A stretch of 64,000 nucleotides of DNA from Hydrangea macrophylla (taxonomy: Eukaryota > Streptophyta > Magnoliopsida > Cornales > Hydrangeaceae): the NCBI GenBank assembly GCA_033977485.1, contig CM066994.1:82584871-82648870 (forward strand), given 5' to 3'. Under the pieces are notes generated by a model. The model saw only the letters and a program-made list of their open reading frames with translations, was not told the origin of the DNA and made no database searches. Of the stretch, positions 45,299 through 57,395 are shown in pieces. A program made the translations under genes and the position numbers. The first letter of the stretch is position 1; every line of letters starts with the position of its first letter.

Positions 45299-46675
45299 TG
45301 TTGGGTTTGTGCCCTCAAACCATTACTTTATGTATGAGACATTGACATTTTAATATATGGATATCGGTTTTACATTTTATTATATATGTTTCTTTCATGA
45401 GATGATTGTTAATCCTTAAGTATCACAGTAACTTATACGTGTATATATGAGATGCATACAAGTGAGATACGAATTATTATTCATTGATACTTAGAATTTA
45501 TCACAGTGGATGATGAGACTGGATATCACATCAGGTGTACACTGTAGCATGATTGACTATGAGTAATTAATCTCAATCACTAGAGTATAACTCTTAGTTA
45601 ATATTTTCGGGAAATAACTCTTAGTTAATATGCTAGTGCTTATAGTGCATTGACGGACCTGAGTTTTCCTATTGATACTTAAGACTGTCAACAGTCGACA
45701 GGAACTCATAACTTGTATAAGGTACGAGTTTTCAATCTCGATTATGAATATAGACTATGGATATGGCTGCTTTAACTTGCCAATCAGTGAGGTTTATTAA
45801 AGATCAACACCTGGGTATCTTGGGTATGTTATGTTCATAGAGTTGTGAACATATATTGTCAAGATAGAATCTATTCTCTGATAAAGAGTACGCATTCCCT
45901 TGAGAATGTCACCAAGTTGATTATTGAGAACTACAGTCTTGTTGATAAGTAGTTATCAACATGTTTGGTAATCATGAGAGGTGAATGGGACTCAAGGAAT
46001 GGAAGATGTAATCATTATTTAGGTTAACAGTAACAGTTATTCGACTACCTAAATATGATTATGAATGCTGATGGTAGAGGGACAATAGTGCGCCATACAA
46101 GTCTAGTTATTGGTTCAGATATGTTCTTTTGCGTTGGAGTTCACTTATTATTTTATAGTGGAGTAAATGATAACTGGTCAGTTAGTTGATTTACTGATCA
46201 AAGAGTTTGGTCATGGGGATTACCAACTGGTCTGAGCCAATAATAAAGAACATAGGAGGTCCTACTCTTAGCTCTGCTAGGATGCTTGGAAAGGCACAAG
46301 AGGATCTTATCAAGACAAGTTCGATCAATCGAAAGAGTTTCAATCGATTGAAGTCAAGACATGTTCGATCGATCGAAAGTGTTTCAATCGATTAAAGCTT
46401 CTCAAACCTTTTCTATCCTCTCTATTAGGTTCCCACCAACCTTAGTCTCTCTGGGAGCATCCATAGGAGTCATAAGAGTGAAGACTATCTAGTAAAGGCT
46501 GTTGGAAGTCAAAGATTTAAAAATTGGGTTCAAGACTTGAAGGTATAATTCTTGTCCCCTCTCTAGTATGCATCTATAGAATTAATGAGTAGTAGATCTG
46601 AGCTACCAATTAGTTTTATAAAACTAAATTTTCTAATGGGCCTAATTTAAAGTTTTTTGAAACCTAAATCCTACA
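45299..46675 (+). mobile_element. 5' LTR of the Ty1/copia element
   Basis: It starts TGTTGGGTTTGTGCCC and ends AAATCCTACA, directly before the initiator-Met primer site. Length is 1377 bp. The 3' LTR is not in the window because Tat#2 interrupts the element, so the end points cannot be confirmed by a partner. It contains a palindrome cluster (46320-46394) and no gene. Confidence 0.85.
46320..46394. repeat. TTCGATCGATCGAA / TTTCAATCGATTGAA cluster in copia LTR
   Basis: Four alternating words occur: TTCGATCAATCGAA (46320), TTTCAATCGATTGAAG, TTCGATCGATCGAA (46364), TTTCAATCGATTAAAG. Types A and B alternate with ~20-22 bp steps. Confidence 0.92.
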
Positions 46676-46677
46676 AT

Positions 46678-46689
46678 TGGTATCAGAGC
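46678..46689 (+). other. Primer-binding site of the copia element
   Basis: TGGTATCAGAGC is a perfect match to the standard initiator-Met tRNA primer site, two bases after the LTR end. Confidence 0.93.
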
Positions 46690-48322
46690 CACGCTTGTTT
46701 GGATCTACAGATGCATTTTATGAATACTACTTTGATTTGTATGTTAGTATTTAGTGTTGTTTTGAAACTGCATCACCACATATCTGTTTCTATAGTGGTT
46801 TCACAGCAGAAAATAAATCTGTGATTGCATTGGATGCATAGCAATTTTGATCGATCAAATTTGGTTTGATTGATTGAATTTGTCAGTATTTGATCGATTG
46901 AAAGAGTTTTGATCGATCAAACCAATGCAGGCTTCGAGAGATCGAACTGTCTTCGATCGATCGAAACAGATTCTCTGACCATATTTTCTTTTCACAGTTT
47001 TAAAATTATCTACTTACTATTTTATACTATTCTGAAAAAATTTAAATCAATTTATGAAATTTTGAGTTTAATAGATTGAACCTTCTTCAATCGATCGAAG
47101 TGTGATAGAGAACCAGAGATGCTATTTAGTTCTAATTACTTCCATAAAGTGTTTATGGTTTATGTGAATCAATTAGTAGTTCTAATGGATGTATATAGGC
47201 GTGGATGTGTGTATATCTAACCCTTTTGCAGCAAGTTAGTCTGCTATCTCCCATGGCGCCAAGTTTTGATGATTTAAATTATTATATTTGAATTTTTGTT
47301 TGAGATTGGTGTGTATTTTATATTTGGTTTGGTTTTAAGGCATGTATAAAGGGCGTTGTGACTTCAATCCTACGAATAGGAAAGTCGCACCGGTTTTCCT
47401 AGCCTTTTATTTTATTGTTATTTTCTATTTCTAAATAAATTGTAAGCTTTGAAAGAAGCATAGGACCAATGTAATAGAATAGAAAATCTATGAAGATGGA
47501 AGAGCAAGTTGTTGTCCATGAAGATGGAGGTGGAGGCGACCAAATCAAGAGGAGGTTTTATGGAGATAGAGCCATGGGAGACAGAGGTATATGAATGCCT
47601 ATATTTCAATTTTAGTTTTTTGTTTTATGTGCTTGGTTTTTGATTGGCATTTTATACATTGTTACCACTTGCATGCACTTAAACAAGTTTTCTAAAATAA
47701 AAATCAAAAACTGTTTTCAATGCATTAGTAAACATTGGATGTTTATGGGTAATGTGTAAAAACAATTTTTCCAAAAGAAAAATTTTTATTTACTAAATCT
47801 AGTGGGAGAGGGTCTTATTTATAACACCCACGATCTTCCATTAACGGTTCACTATAAGATGAGTAGTGCATTCTGTGTCACCCCGCCAGGGGTGATTATT
47901 CCACACGGGGGGTACACTACTCATTGGTTACTAGATGTGAACTGTCTACGGATAGGATCAATCAGACGTGTTAGAGGGTGACCACCACACGGAGGCACTA
48001 CTTAAGGTGGTGCTGATTGGATCCTAGTTAATGGTGCACACTAGCTAAGCTATGGATAAGGGATCCCAAACAGGGCATTATTCAAAAACTTAGAGATCAA
48101 ATAGGTTCGGGAGTCATAACTTATTTTGCAAGAGTTACATAGCGGACAAGTCATGATTAATCGAAAGATCAAGTATTGATCGCCACACGGAGGCTTTATT
48201 CTTTCGTCTCGATATTTCAGCGACTTTGTTTTAAAATAAGAGTTTTAAGGATTATTTTATTTCAAATTGTCAAATTCTGATATCCATATTTATTTTGTCT
48301 ATTTGATTTTTCACTAGTCGTA
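46690..48322 (+). other. Copia 5' leader, non-coding
   Basis: 1.6 kb lies between the primer site and gag without a credible gene. It contains a second palindrome cluster (46847-47100), a strong short hairpin CACCCCGCCAGGGGTG (about 47880-47895) and the repeated word CCACACGGAGGC (about 47984 and 48183). These could be RNA packaging or translation signals. Confidence 0.6.
46847..47100. repeat. TTGATCGATCAA / TTCGATCGATCGAA cluster in the copia leader
   Basis: Words include TTGATCGATCAA (46847 and about 46910), TTGATTGATTGAA, TTTGATCGATTGAAAG, CTTCGATCGATCGAAA (about 46950) and TTCAATCGATCGAAG (ends 47100). They continue the theme of the LTR cluster 450 bp upstream, but with wider spacing. 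Confidence 0.9.
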
Positions 48323-49200
48323 ATGTCTGGATCTGCATTTAATCCACTTGCCACTTTACTCACTCATAACAAGTTAACTGGAAATAACTACACTGAATGG
48401 AAACGTAACATTGACATCGTTTTAACTATAAAGGATCACATTTATGTCCTCACCATCCCATGCCCCAAAGAATCCGCTGCAAATGCTTCGACAGTTGCTA
48501 GACGTAAGTTCGATAAATGGAAGAAATCGAATAGAATTGCATGTAGCTACATTCTGGCCTCTATGGCTAGTGTGTTGCAACACCAATTCCAGTCGAATGA
48601 TTCTGCCAGTGCCATTATCAAATCCCTAAAAGAAATATTTGGGGAGCATGGCAGGCCTGCCAGACAGGTTGCCTTGCAAAAGATAATGAGTACGAAGATG
48701 TCGGAAGGGATTCCAATCAAAGAACATGTTTTAAAAATGATTGGTTCTTTGAACGAACTAGAGACCCTGAGTGCCAACATTGACGCACAACCCCAAGTAA
48801 ATATGATCCTCAATTTGTTGTCGCCTTCATTCACTTAATTTAAACTTAACTATAATATGAATCAAATGAATTTCTCAATGAGTGAATTAATGAGTTCTTT
48901 ACTGGCAGCAGAAAGGGCGATCAAACTTGGGAGCAACGTTTTGAATGTTGAGATAAGCTCTTCCTCTTCTCGATCTGTACTGAAAGGTAAGAAATGGAAG
49001 AAGAAGGTTAGCACTGGTGGTCCAAGTGTTGGACCAGTCTCGAAGATTGCAAAATCTAAGGGAAAAGAAAAGGGCATAGGAAAGGTGGGTGGCCAAGGCC
49101 AAGAAAAGTGTTTCCAATGCGGTGAGAAGGGCCATTGGAAGAGAAACTGTCCAAAATTCATAGCTACAAGAGTTCAAGGCATGATTGAAGTAAGTTTTAT
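48323..49200 (+). pseudogene. Copia gag, one internal stop
   Basis: The ATG at 48323 (MSGSAFNPLATLLTHNKLTG) starts a typical copia gag core (NNYTEWKRNIDIVLTIKDHI; YILASMASVLQHQF; SLKEIFGEHGRPARQVALQK). A TAA at 48836-48838 interrupts the frame, which then continues (NYNMNQMNFSMSELMSSLLA) into a basic linker and one zinc knuckle CFQCGEKGHWKRNC (about 49110-49150). Gag forms the particle and binds RNA. One stop over ~880 bp makes this much less decayed than the pol part. Confidence 0.93.
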
Positions 49201-52179
49201 AACAGATACTTCAAACACTTGGTACATTGATTCTGTTACGACTAACAATATCTATAATTCGTTGCAGGGTCCAAACCAACCAAGAAATGCAGCGTTGGGG
49301 AGATAGTGTTGACTCTAGGTTCTAGCGTAACCGTTTCCGCGGTTACTATAGGAGTAGTAGTTTTAGAGTTTTTGGACAATAAGACAGTAGTTTTATCAGA
49401 TGCACTTTACGTACCTTTAATGAGACGTAATTTAATTTAGTTTCAGAGTTATCGAATAAAAATTATTCTTTTCATTTTAGAACAGAAGTTGTCATTAAAA
49501 GAAATGGTTCTTTATATGTTCTGGTGTTAAAACTAATGGCTTGTATGTGATTACTCCCAATATTTCTAATGATTCTAACATGGAACTTAATAACTCAATG
49601 GTAACTGTACCATCTAAAAGAAAGGAACCTTCCACTAATCCAACAAGGCTTTGGCACATGAGGCTTGGCCATATCAATCTAAATAGGATTGGCAGACTAG
49701 TCAAAGAAGGGGTCTTAAACGATTTGTTCTCGAACCAATGGAAGTCTGCGAGTCTTATTTAGAGGGTAAGATGACCAAAAATACATTTCCTGCAAAGGGC
49801 AATAAGACTAATGCATTGTTGAAATTAGTTCATACTGAAGTGTGTGGACCAATAAATATTAAAACACGGGATGGTTATGAGTATTTCATAACGTGTACTG
49901 ATGACCACTCTAGGTATGGATATGTATACCTATTGCAACATAAGTCTAAAGCCTTTGAAAAGTTCAAAGAGTTTAGGGCTGAAGTAGAGAAGCAATTGGG
50001 CACATATATCAAGGCCATTTGATCTAATCGAGGTGGCGAGTACCTCTCTAATAAGGTTATTGTTCACCTCGTACAAAATGGGATTTTGACATAGTTGATT
50101 GCACCTGGTATGCCTCAACCGAACAGTATAGTGGTGAGAAGGAATCGGACTCTTTTAGACATAGACATGACTAGGTCGATGATGAGTTATTTCGAGTTGC
50201 CATTATTCCTTTGGGTCATGCTTTGGAAACCGCTAAATACATACTAAATTTAGTACCAAGCAAATCAGTTGACACCATGGGATATGTGGATTGGGCGCAA
50301 GCGTTCTTTGTAACATCTCCAGATATGGGGGTGTCCGGCATATGTGTTGAAAGGAAAGATAAGCAAGTTGGATTCTAGATCAGAAGTATGTTATTTTGTA
50401 GGATACCCAATGGATACTTATGGATGGTATTTTTATGATCCAAGAGAACAAAAAGTGTTTGTTAGTACAAATGTTATTTTCTTGGAGGATGATTTTATCA
50501 TGAACCATAAACCTGGGAAGGATAGATGTGAGAGAAATAGATGGAGAGCCCTCTATTCCTCCAACAGTTGAAAGCGATGTAAGACAATAAAATACCACTT
50601 CTTCACCCATTTCTGCACCGGTACCTTGTTGTAGTGGGAGGATTATCAGCCAGCCTGATAGATACATGTTCTTAGGAGAAGTTTTTGAAACTGTCTCTAT
50701 AGAATCTGAATCTGATCCTACCACTTATGAAGAGGCAATGGCTGATGTTGATTCAGCTCATTGGGTTAAAGTTATAAAAGCTGAATTGGAATCTATGGAT
50801 TCCAATCAAGTTTGAGATCTCGTAGAACTTCCAGCCAATATTAAACCTATTGGTTATAAGTGGGTCTACAAGAGGAAAAGAGGATCTGATGGAAATGTTG
50901 AGACCTTTAAGGCAAGGCTTGTAGCGAAAGGTTATACTCAGAGGGAGGGCATTGACTATGAAGAAACCTTCTCGCCAGTAGCCATACTCAAGTCTACTAG
51001 AATACTCTTATCCATTGGTGCATGCCTAGATTATGAGAACTGGTCGATGGACGCCAAGACTGCATTTTTGAATGGCAATCTTGAGGAGGATATCTATATA
51101 CAACAACCACAAGGGTTCATAGCTAGTGGGAAATGTAACTTGGTATGCAAGTTGCAAAAGTCCATTTATGGGCTTAAGAAGGCATCCAGAAGTTAGAATA
51201 TTCATTTTGACCAATTGGTCAAATCGTTTGGTTTCATATACAGAATCTGGATGAACCTTATGTATACAAGACTATGAAGGCAAAGTGGTAGCTTTTCTTG
51301 TGCTTTATGTTTATGACATTCTACTTATTGGGAATGATATAGCGGCGTTGTCAACGGTTAAGGTTTGGCTGGCTAGTACTTTCGATATGATCTAGGAGAG
51401 GCGAGCTATATTTTTGGGATAAAGCTCTTTCAAGATCACAAGCGAAAGACAATGGGATTATCTCAAGCTGGTTATATCGATAAGGAGCTAACTATGTTTT
51501 CTAGGGATAATTCGAAGAAAGGTTTATTACCTTTCAGACATGGTTTAGCATTCTCCAAGGACCCAGTGTCCTAAGACACAAGAGGAGAGGAATCGCATGG
51601 CAGGAATTCCCTATGCTTCAGTAGTGGAAAGTCTCATGTATGCGATGTTATGCACTAGACAAGATATCTGCTTTGCCATTGGCATGGTTAGCAAGTATCA
51701 GTCAAATCCAGGTCCAAAACACTGGATTACTGTTAAGCACATTCTTAAGTACTTGAGAAGGACTAAAGATTAAATGATTATGTACGGCGATGATAAGTTA
51801 ATTGCAATAGGATACACTTACTCGAACTTTATATCAAATAAAGATTCGAATAAGTCATCGTTCGGACATCTCTTTACCATGGGAGGCGGTGATCTTAGTT
51901 GGAGGAGCATTAAGCAAAAATGCACTGTAGATTCAAGTACAGAGGCTGAGTATGTGGATACTTGCTAAGCCGCAAAGGAAGTTATTTGGCTCAAGAAGTT
52001 CCTTATGGAACTTGAAGTGCTACCATTATCGCTGTCACCTATTACGCTATACTATGATAATGGTGGGGCAGTGGCTCAGTCCAAGGAACCACAGAAAGGG
52101 AAATCACGTAGAGCGGAAATATCATTTAATTCGAGATATTGTTTAACGTGGAGATGTGACTGTTACCAAGATTGCCACC
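49201..52179 (+). pseudogene. Copia pol: protease, integrase, RT, RNase H, interrupted by Tat#2
   Basis: The protease active site is WYIDSVTTNNI, where DSGAT is expected, so the Gly is lost. Integrase pieces follow: RLWHMRLGHINLNRIG, then a zinc site in which CESYLEG has lost a Cys, then LVHTEVCGPI and FITCTDDHSRYGYVYLLQHK; SNRGGEYLS has Asn for the catalytic Asp. The RT reads GYKWVYKRKRGSDGNVETFK, KARLVAKGYTQ, MDAKTAFLNGNLEEDIY, then LYVYDILLIGN where YVDD is expected (about 51304-51330). RNase H follows (CTVDSSTEAEYVDTC; AAKEVIWLKKFLMELEVLPL). Stops and shifts are frequent. The coding region ends abruptly at 52179 with Tat#2. Domain order protease-integrase-RT-RNase H is diagnostic of Ty1/copia. 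Confidence 0.93.
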
Positions 52180-55100
52180 TGTAGACACCCAATTTTGACC
52201 ACACTGATAGGATTTAGGGTGGACAATGTCTTGGAGAATTCAATGATGAAAAGTACCCTATGAAAGGTACTGGATTCCACACAATTAAAAGATCAAACTT
52301 CAGAAAGTGACTTCAAGCTCAAAAAAGCCATTTTCCATGCATAAATCCCGGTTTTGTCAAAATCATCTCTCAGAATTCATATTCACTCAGGGTTATATGA
52401 ACAATAAGTGTTCTAAACGTAGTATTCTAGGTATCCAGAGATTCAATTTCAAAGAAAAGTTCGATGCATTGAAAAGCAATTTTGAAAAAAAGATGTCATT
52501 TGATTTCAAAAAGACGACGAAAGTTTCGAAGGACTTCTGGGCTTCAATTGGACTTCAATTCTCATTTCAAAACCTCTTGAAATATTTTTATATTGAAATT
52601 TAACCCAACAACTTTCCAATAGTACGTAAACGGACGATTTCAGACACCAAAAAAGCATTTTTACAAAAATCTAGAAAAGCAGTGCACATAAAACTTAAAA
52701 CAGGGCTTGTGCGTAACCAGGGGAACCTAAAAAGCAAATGGTGGTTTGGGAAAGTGGAGTGGCAGGTCCCACCATAACTGCCACCTATGAAGTGTGTCCT
52801 TCATCGCTTTTTTTTTGTTCCAGACCCTTCTAGAAGGCTCCCACTGTGAGGAAATTGCCTAAAAATTGCGTTTAGGCACCGAAATGGTCATTTTAACCCT
52901 TTTCTGCTCTCTGAAAATCCTGTTTTAACCATGTAAACTTATGATCTAAGTCTTCAAAACTCTATAAATAGATCTTATACATCTTGGAGTACCTGGAATT
53001 CACCTAGGAATATCTTGAAGAAGCTTTAAGTACACACTTGAATATACTTGCAAGGGGAGGATATCCTTTCAATTAGGAGAGAATTCTAGAGAGAGAATTA
53101 TGAATTGAAATTTGATTGAGGATATCCTTTCAATTAGGAGAGAATTCTAGAGAGAGGATTATCAATTAAAATTTGATAAACTAATCTTAGGGTAATTTGA
53201 TTATGATTTTAACATCAATTGCTTCCCCCAACTTCCATGGATGAGTGCTTAAAGAACACTTGAAGAAAGAGATCTTCAATACAACTTTGATTGCAGAATT
53301 GAGATTCCTCCAAGAGGTGAACACTATAATTCATCTCTAATTCCTACTTTATATATATATAGATCTATAAGATTTGGATCTAGATTAGTTTTATTTTATT
53401 TATTAGAACACTCATCTTCTTTATCTCTTGTTCTTCACACACTCACATAGCTAGATCCAAATCTCTTTGATTTTGTTGATAATTCATAATTAGAGATTGA
53501 TTTTCAATTTGATTTTCAATCTTGATTTCCTTTTTCTATTCTAGTTTTAGATTCATGCATACATGATTATATATACATATCTATTTTGAATTCTATGATG
53601 GTTTAGAAGTATGATCCATGAGAGGGATGATTCATATGTTCATAACCATCTCTTGATTATTTCTATTACCTAAAATTCCTATTGAAATTCTTCTCCAATA
53701 GGATATTTGTAAGACCCTTTGATCCATGATCTAAAGTTCTTCATAAAACTTGAAGGCTAAATCGATTGGAAGTCATGATAGTTAAGTAGATCTATGAATT
53801 TGATCTCTCTAATAAGCTTCAATCAACACTTAAGATGTTTTTCTCACACTTTAAAAATGAACTAGATAAAATTCAACAGATTGGTTTTGTCCATAAGATT
53901 TGGTCCATTAAAGCCCATAGTTTGATGGATTTCAAATTTTTTGTGTAAACTTTGATGAATTAGCTTTCATCCAGTCCATTTTGAGAACTTCTAGGATCCA
54001 TATGCTATTTTTAGAAATTGTTGAAAAATCGGTTGACAGATTTAAACATAGTCTCTTTGTGCTTGAATTTCAGAAAATCTATAATAGTTATCGATGTTCC
54101 ACTTTTTGGGGATGATTCCTAACTCATGTATCTATATGCCGATGTAAAATCGTGAGCATACGATCGAGTTAAGATCGTTTTCTAAGCGTTTCAAGTTGAT
54201 ACAACTATTCTGGAATTTTCTAAGTTTAACTACAATTATGATTATGTATACAAAATGGTCATACCTTGATCACTCAACAATAATTGATGAATAAAACTTG
54301 GTTTAGAAATCATATAGGATAATTGGATGAGAGATCAAAAGCTTAGATCTACTTGATTAACATGATTCATGAATTTCTATTATACTTCTATTATATTTTA
54401 CATTCCTTAGTTAAATGATACCAAATTTTCAGAATAACAGAGTCTGTTTAAAACACATTTTCAGAAACCTTAAGATCATGACATGTCCATGGTATTATTG
54501 TTTTCATACACTACAATGAAATATCTTTCTTTTGATACCAAATTGAGCTTCACATGATTTTTTTAGAATTAATTATGATTTTTACAAAAACATTGGATAG
54601 TCCTGATCCACTGTTCCCAAAACTCTTATTTCTCAAACTTCAAAAATGGTAAAGATGTTCTACTTTTTGGATAAGTTCCCTAAAACATGTACCTAACTTT
54701 CTGTAAAAGGGTTTTAATCCAGCTCATGTTTAATACCACTTTTGATAGGATTCATTAGAGGTTGGTGAATCTAGAAATTCGATTGATGACATTTTCTACT
54801 TGTTTTTCATGCATATCATTTGTTTGCTTGTGTTTTTGCAATGCTTGGGTATTCCTTGGTGTCTTGGTGCAGAGAATTGAATGCCGTGGATCCGGACTTC
54901 GATTTGTGAGCTTACCTCGTCTACATGTAGCTTAGTGCCCATATATCGTGTACTATTCTCTGTCCATTCTCTTAGAATTTTTTTTAGGTTTATAACTTTA
55001 TTTCAACGACACAAAATCCTTTAGGATAGTCTCCATTTATGTGATTATTTGTTAGAGACATGTTATCTAGGATTGTTACATGATTGCATTGCACGTTTCC

Positions 55101-55669
55101 ATTCTTTTTGCTTTTGTGACTCCGCTTGAGTCAACCCAATGTAAGTCTTCTTGCTCTCTTGCATATCATGACATGTTTCCTTTACTTGCATCGGTCCTGG
55201 GTGGGACTAACCACTGTAAGTATACCTCTCCCTTGTATTGCATGTGCATCCGACTGCTATTTGATTTAATCTCTTGAAATGATTTTCACTAGATGTTCCT
55301 TTTGACATGTATATATTATCTATTATGTTTGAGGAAACAACACCAATTATGAATTAAGAACAAGGATATTTGAATCAAGGCCTACCATTCGGTAGGGCAA
55401 GGAGGGGTGCTTTAGTCCTGCTTGAGCTCCTTCCCCTCTCGTACCAAGACCCCCAAACCTAGTTTCTGGTAATGAAGGGCGAGTAACCTTATTCAATTTT
55501 GGGCGAGTCAAACTTGGGTTTCCTAATTCCCTATAAAAATTAGGTGGCGACTCTTTGTCTCTAGGATCGCGTGAGGAAGTCCTAGTTTTCCCTTAAGTGT
55601 GCTCCTTGGGATCCGTCCCAGGACACTATCGAGGGAGAAAGCCAGGACCTCATCTGAGCGCACCAGTCA
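52180..55669 (+). mobile_element. 5' LTR of Tat#2, about 3.5 kb
   Basis: It starts TGTAGACACCCAATTTTGAC and ends about CAGTCA just before a Tat-type primer site. It is collinear with the split Tat#1 LTR. The five bases before it are CCACC, the expected TSD, whose partner lies outside the window. A 58 bp-scale tandem duplication around 53050-53160 (GGATATCCTTTCAATTAGGA twice) is absent from Tat#1. A TATA box is at 52963-52970. No gene is present. Confidence 0.88.
52963..52970 (+). promoter_or_regulatory. TATA box of Tat#2 LTR
   Basis: TATAAATA sits about 780 bp into the LTR, after a CTCTATAAATAGATC context typical of plant pol II promoters. This leaves an unusually long ~2.7 kb R-U5 part. Confidence 0.55.
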
Positions 55670-55674
55670 AGAAT

Positions 55675-55693
55675 CTGGCAACTCCACTGGGGA
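55675..55693 (+). other. Tat-type primer-binding site
   Basis: TGGCAACTCCACTGGGGAT follows the LTR end by a few bases. This form is typical of Tat/Ogre-type elements; I do not name the tRNA. Confidence 0.7.
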
Positions 55694-56608
55694 TTTGAAC
55701 ATGAAACTAATATTTTCTTATTCTTCGAGGGTTTGACTTGAGCCAAAGAATATCCTTGTTATTAAATCAATAATTGTGTTGTTTCTGCCTGCATTTTCAC
55801 TTGCATTGTTCTTTCACCGCGACTGCTTGAGACCATTGCCTTGTGGGTGGAGGGCCCCATTTCCTCTATTTATCAAGTGTTTTGGTAGCATGTGGTCACC
55901 GTTAGCCTTGTACCGCTTGCGGTATATAGAGTCCTTGGCTTGCTAATGGACCCTTTATGAGACTAAAATCCGGCCTTTGCATATAGTTTCTATAGAACCC
56001 TTTAATTTGGATCTTGTTTATCATCTTTGATTAGGACAATGTGATGAATTATTTGCGTTTGCCCGTAATGGATTATGTGGATGATGAGGACGTGTATGTG
56101 AAGGCATCATCAAACCTTGTATGGTAGATTCCTCTAGAGTAATATGGTCTTTATCTGAACATCCAGTCATTATTCGAGGACAATTTTTGAATATTTTGAA
56201 AATACTACCACTTCTTTTAAAACCTGAGTCTTTTGAAAAATTCCGGGAAGATCCCTTTTGAAAAATCGCTTTGAAATTCACTTTTACAAAATCCTTCCAT
56301 AGTTCTCCCTAGATTTTAGAGAATTTCAAAATTCCTACTTTGATGGTTCAATTTTAAAACCTCGTCGCAGATTTTAGAGGATTTCAAATTTCTACTTAGG
56401 TTTTCAAATTTCAAGAAAAAAAAATCATGATTCCAGCTTTTATGATTCAATTTCAGATTTTAGAATTTCTGAATTTCCTACCTCGATTTTTAAGAATCAT
56501 GATTTCACACCACAAGCATTGATGGTTCAAAAATATTTTTGAAATTTACAAATCTCCCACTCTCTTTCAAGATTTTTATGAAAAATTCAATTTTATAAAA
56601 CCTGAACC
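55694..56608 (+). mobile_element. Tat#2 internal region, 5' non-coding part
   Basis: About 900 bp without a recognisable gene. From 56160 on it consists of degenerate repeats of a phrase like GATTTTAGAGGATTTCAAAT / TTTGAAAAATTC, giving an AT-rich pseudo-repetitive tract. It ends in the LINE-4 target site ATAAAACCTGAACC (56595-56608). Confidence 0.7.
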
Positions 56609-56609
56609 T

Positions 56610-57395
56610 CAGATTAATATTAAGGTTGAATATCAATGGAGCCCTATTCGATGTGCCAAATGCAAAAAATTTGGCCATGATTGTGCCAAAATACATAAAC
56701 CTCAATCAATTCCTATTCCTGCCCGTAAAATCAGGACAGATCAGGGGGAAGGAGTATGGATGCTGAGGGAAAAAGGGAAAACTATTGTAGACCAGTCCTC
56801 TTTCTCTGATGTGCAACAAACTAGCAGTGATATTGCAGTACAACCAGGAATGAATACTATTCCGTATCAGATTGTGAATCAACCTCAGACTGATGGCAAA
56901 CTAAGTGCAACTACTGATCAACAAGAGCAATTGCCAGATGATACGATATCACAGCCCCCCATCCATGTGAATTCCCAAGACAATCATACCCTTGAAGGGG
57001 AAGATCCCTCTACTAGCGAAGGTACTTATGTGAACATTGGAACACCTAAAGTACTTAAAGAACAAAATCTACAAACTTTGGAGGATTCTACTAGCACCAT
57101 GGAGATTTTGACCCAGAACAAAATTCCTGGGGATACACATATAGATCATACACTTGTGAAAGGTTACCAGTCATATCACCATAATGGCAATACAGCTGTG
57201 TTATTGGATGAGAATGTGTCTTCAGACCAATCTGAAGAAGATTTACCAGGATCGGATCTTTCCAATTCTCCATCTCAGGTTTCTCCTTTCCCTTCTTCTT
57301 CTAATTCTCATCCAAAAATTCTTAACAAACAAGGTAAGAAGAACAAGAAGAGCGGTTCTTCAAGTAGAAAGAAACACCCCTTTAGACGTACTTAA
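56610..57395 (+). pseudogene. LINE-4 ORF1, C-terminal part only
   Basis: The frame is open for 261 codons from the LINE start to TAA at 57393-57395. It begins QINIKVEYQWSPIRCAKCKK, so the DUF4283 domain is missing, and has the short zinc knuckle CAKCKKFGHDC (C-2-C-4-H-1-C, as in LINE-1). The remainder is Ser/Gln/Asn-rich, with acidic patches (SSDQSEEDLPGSDLS) and a basic end (KKNKKSGSSSRKKHPFRRT). The stop overlaps the ORF2 ATG as TAATG. No internal stop is present. Confidence 0.9.
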
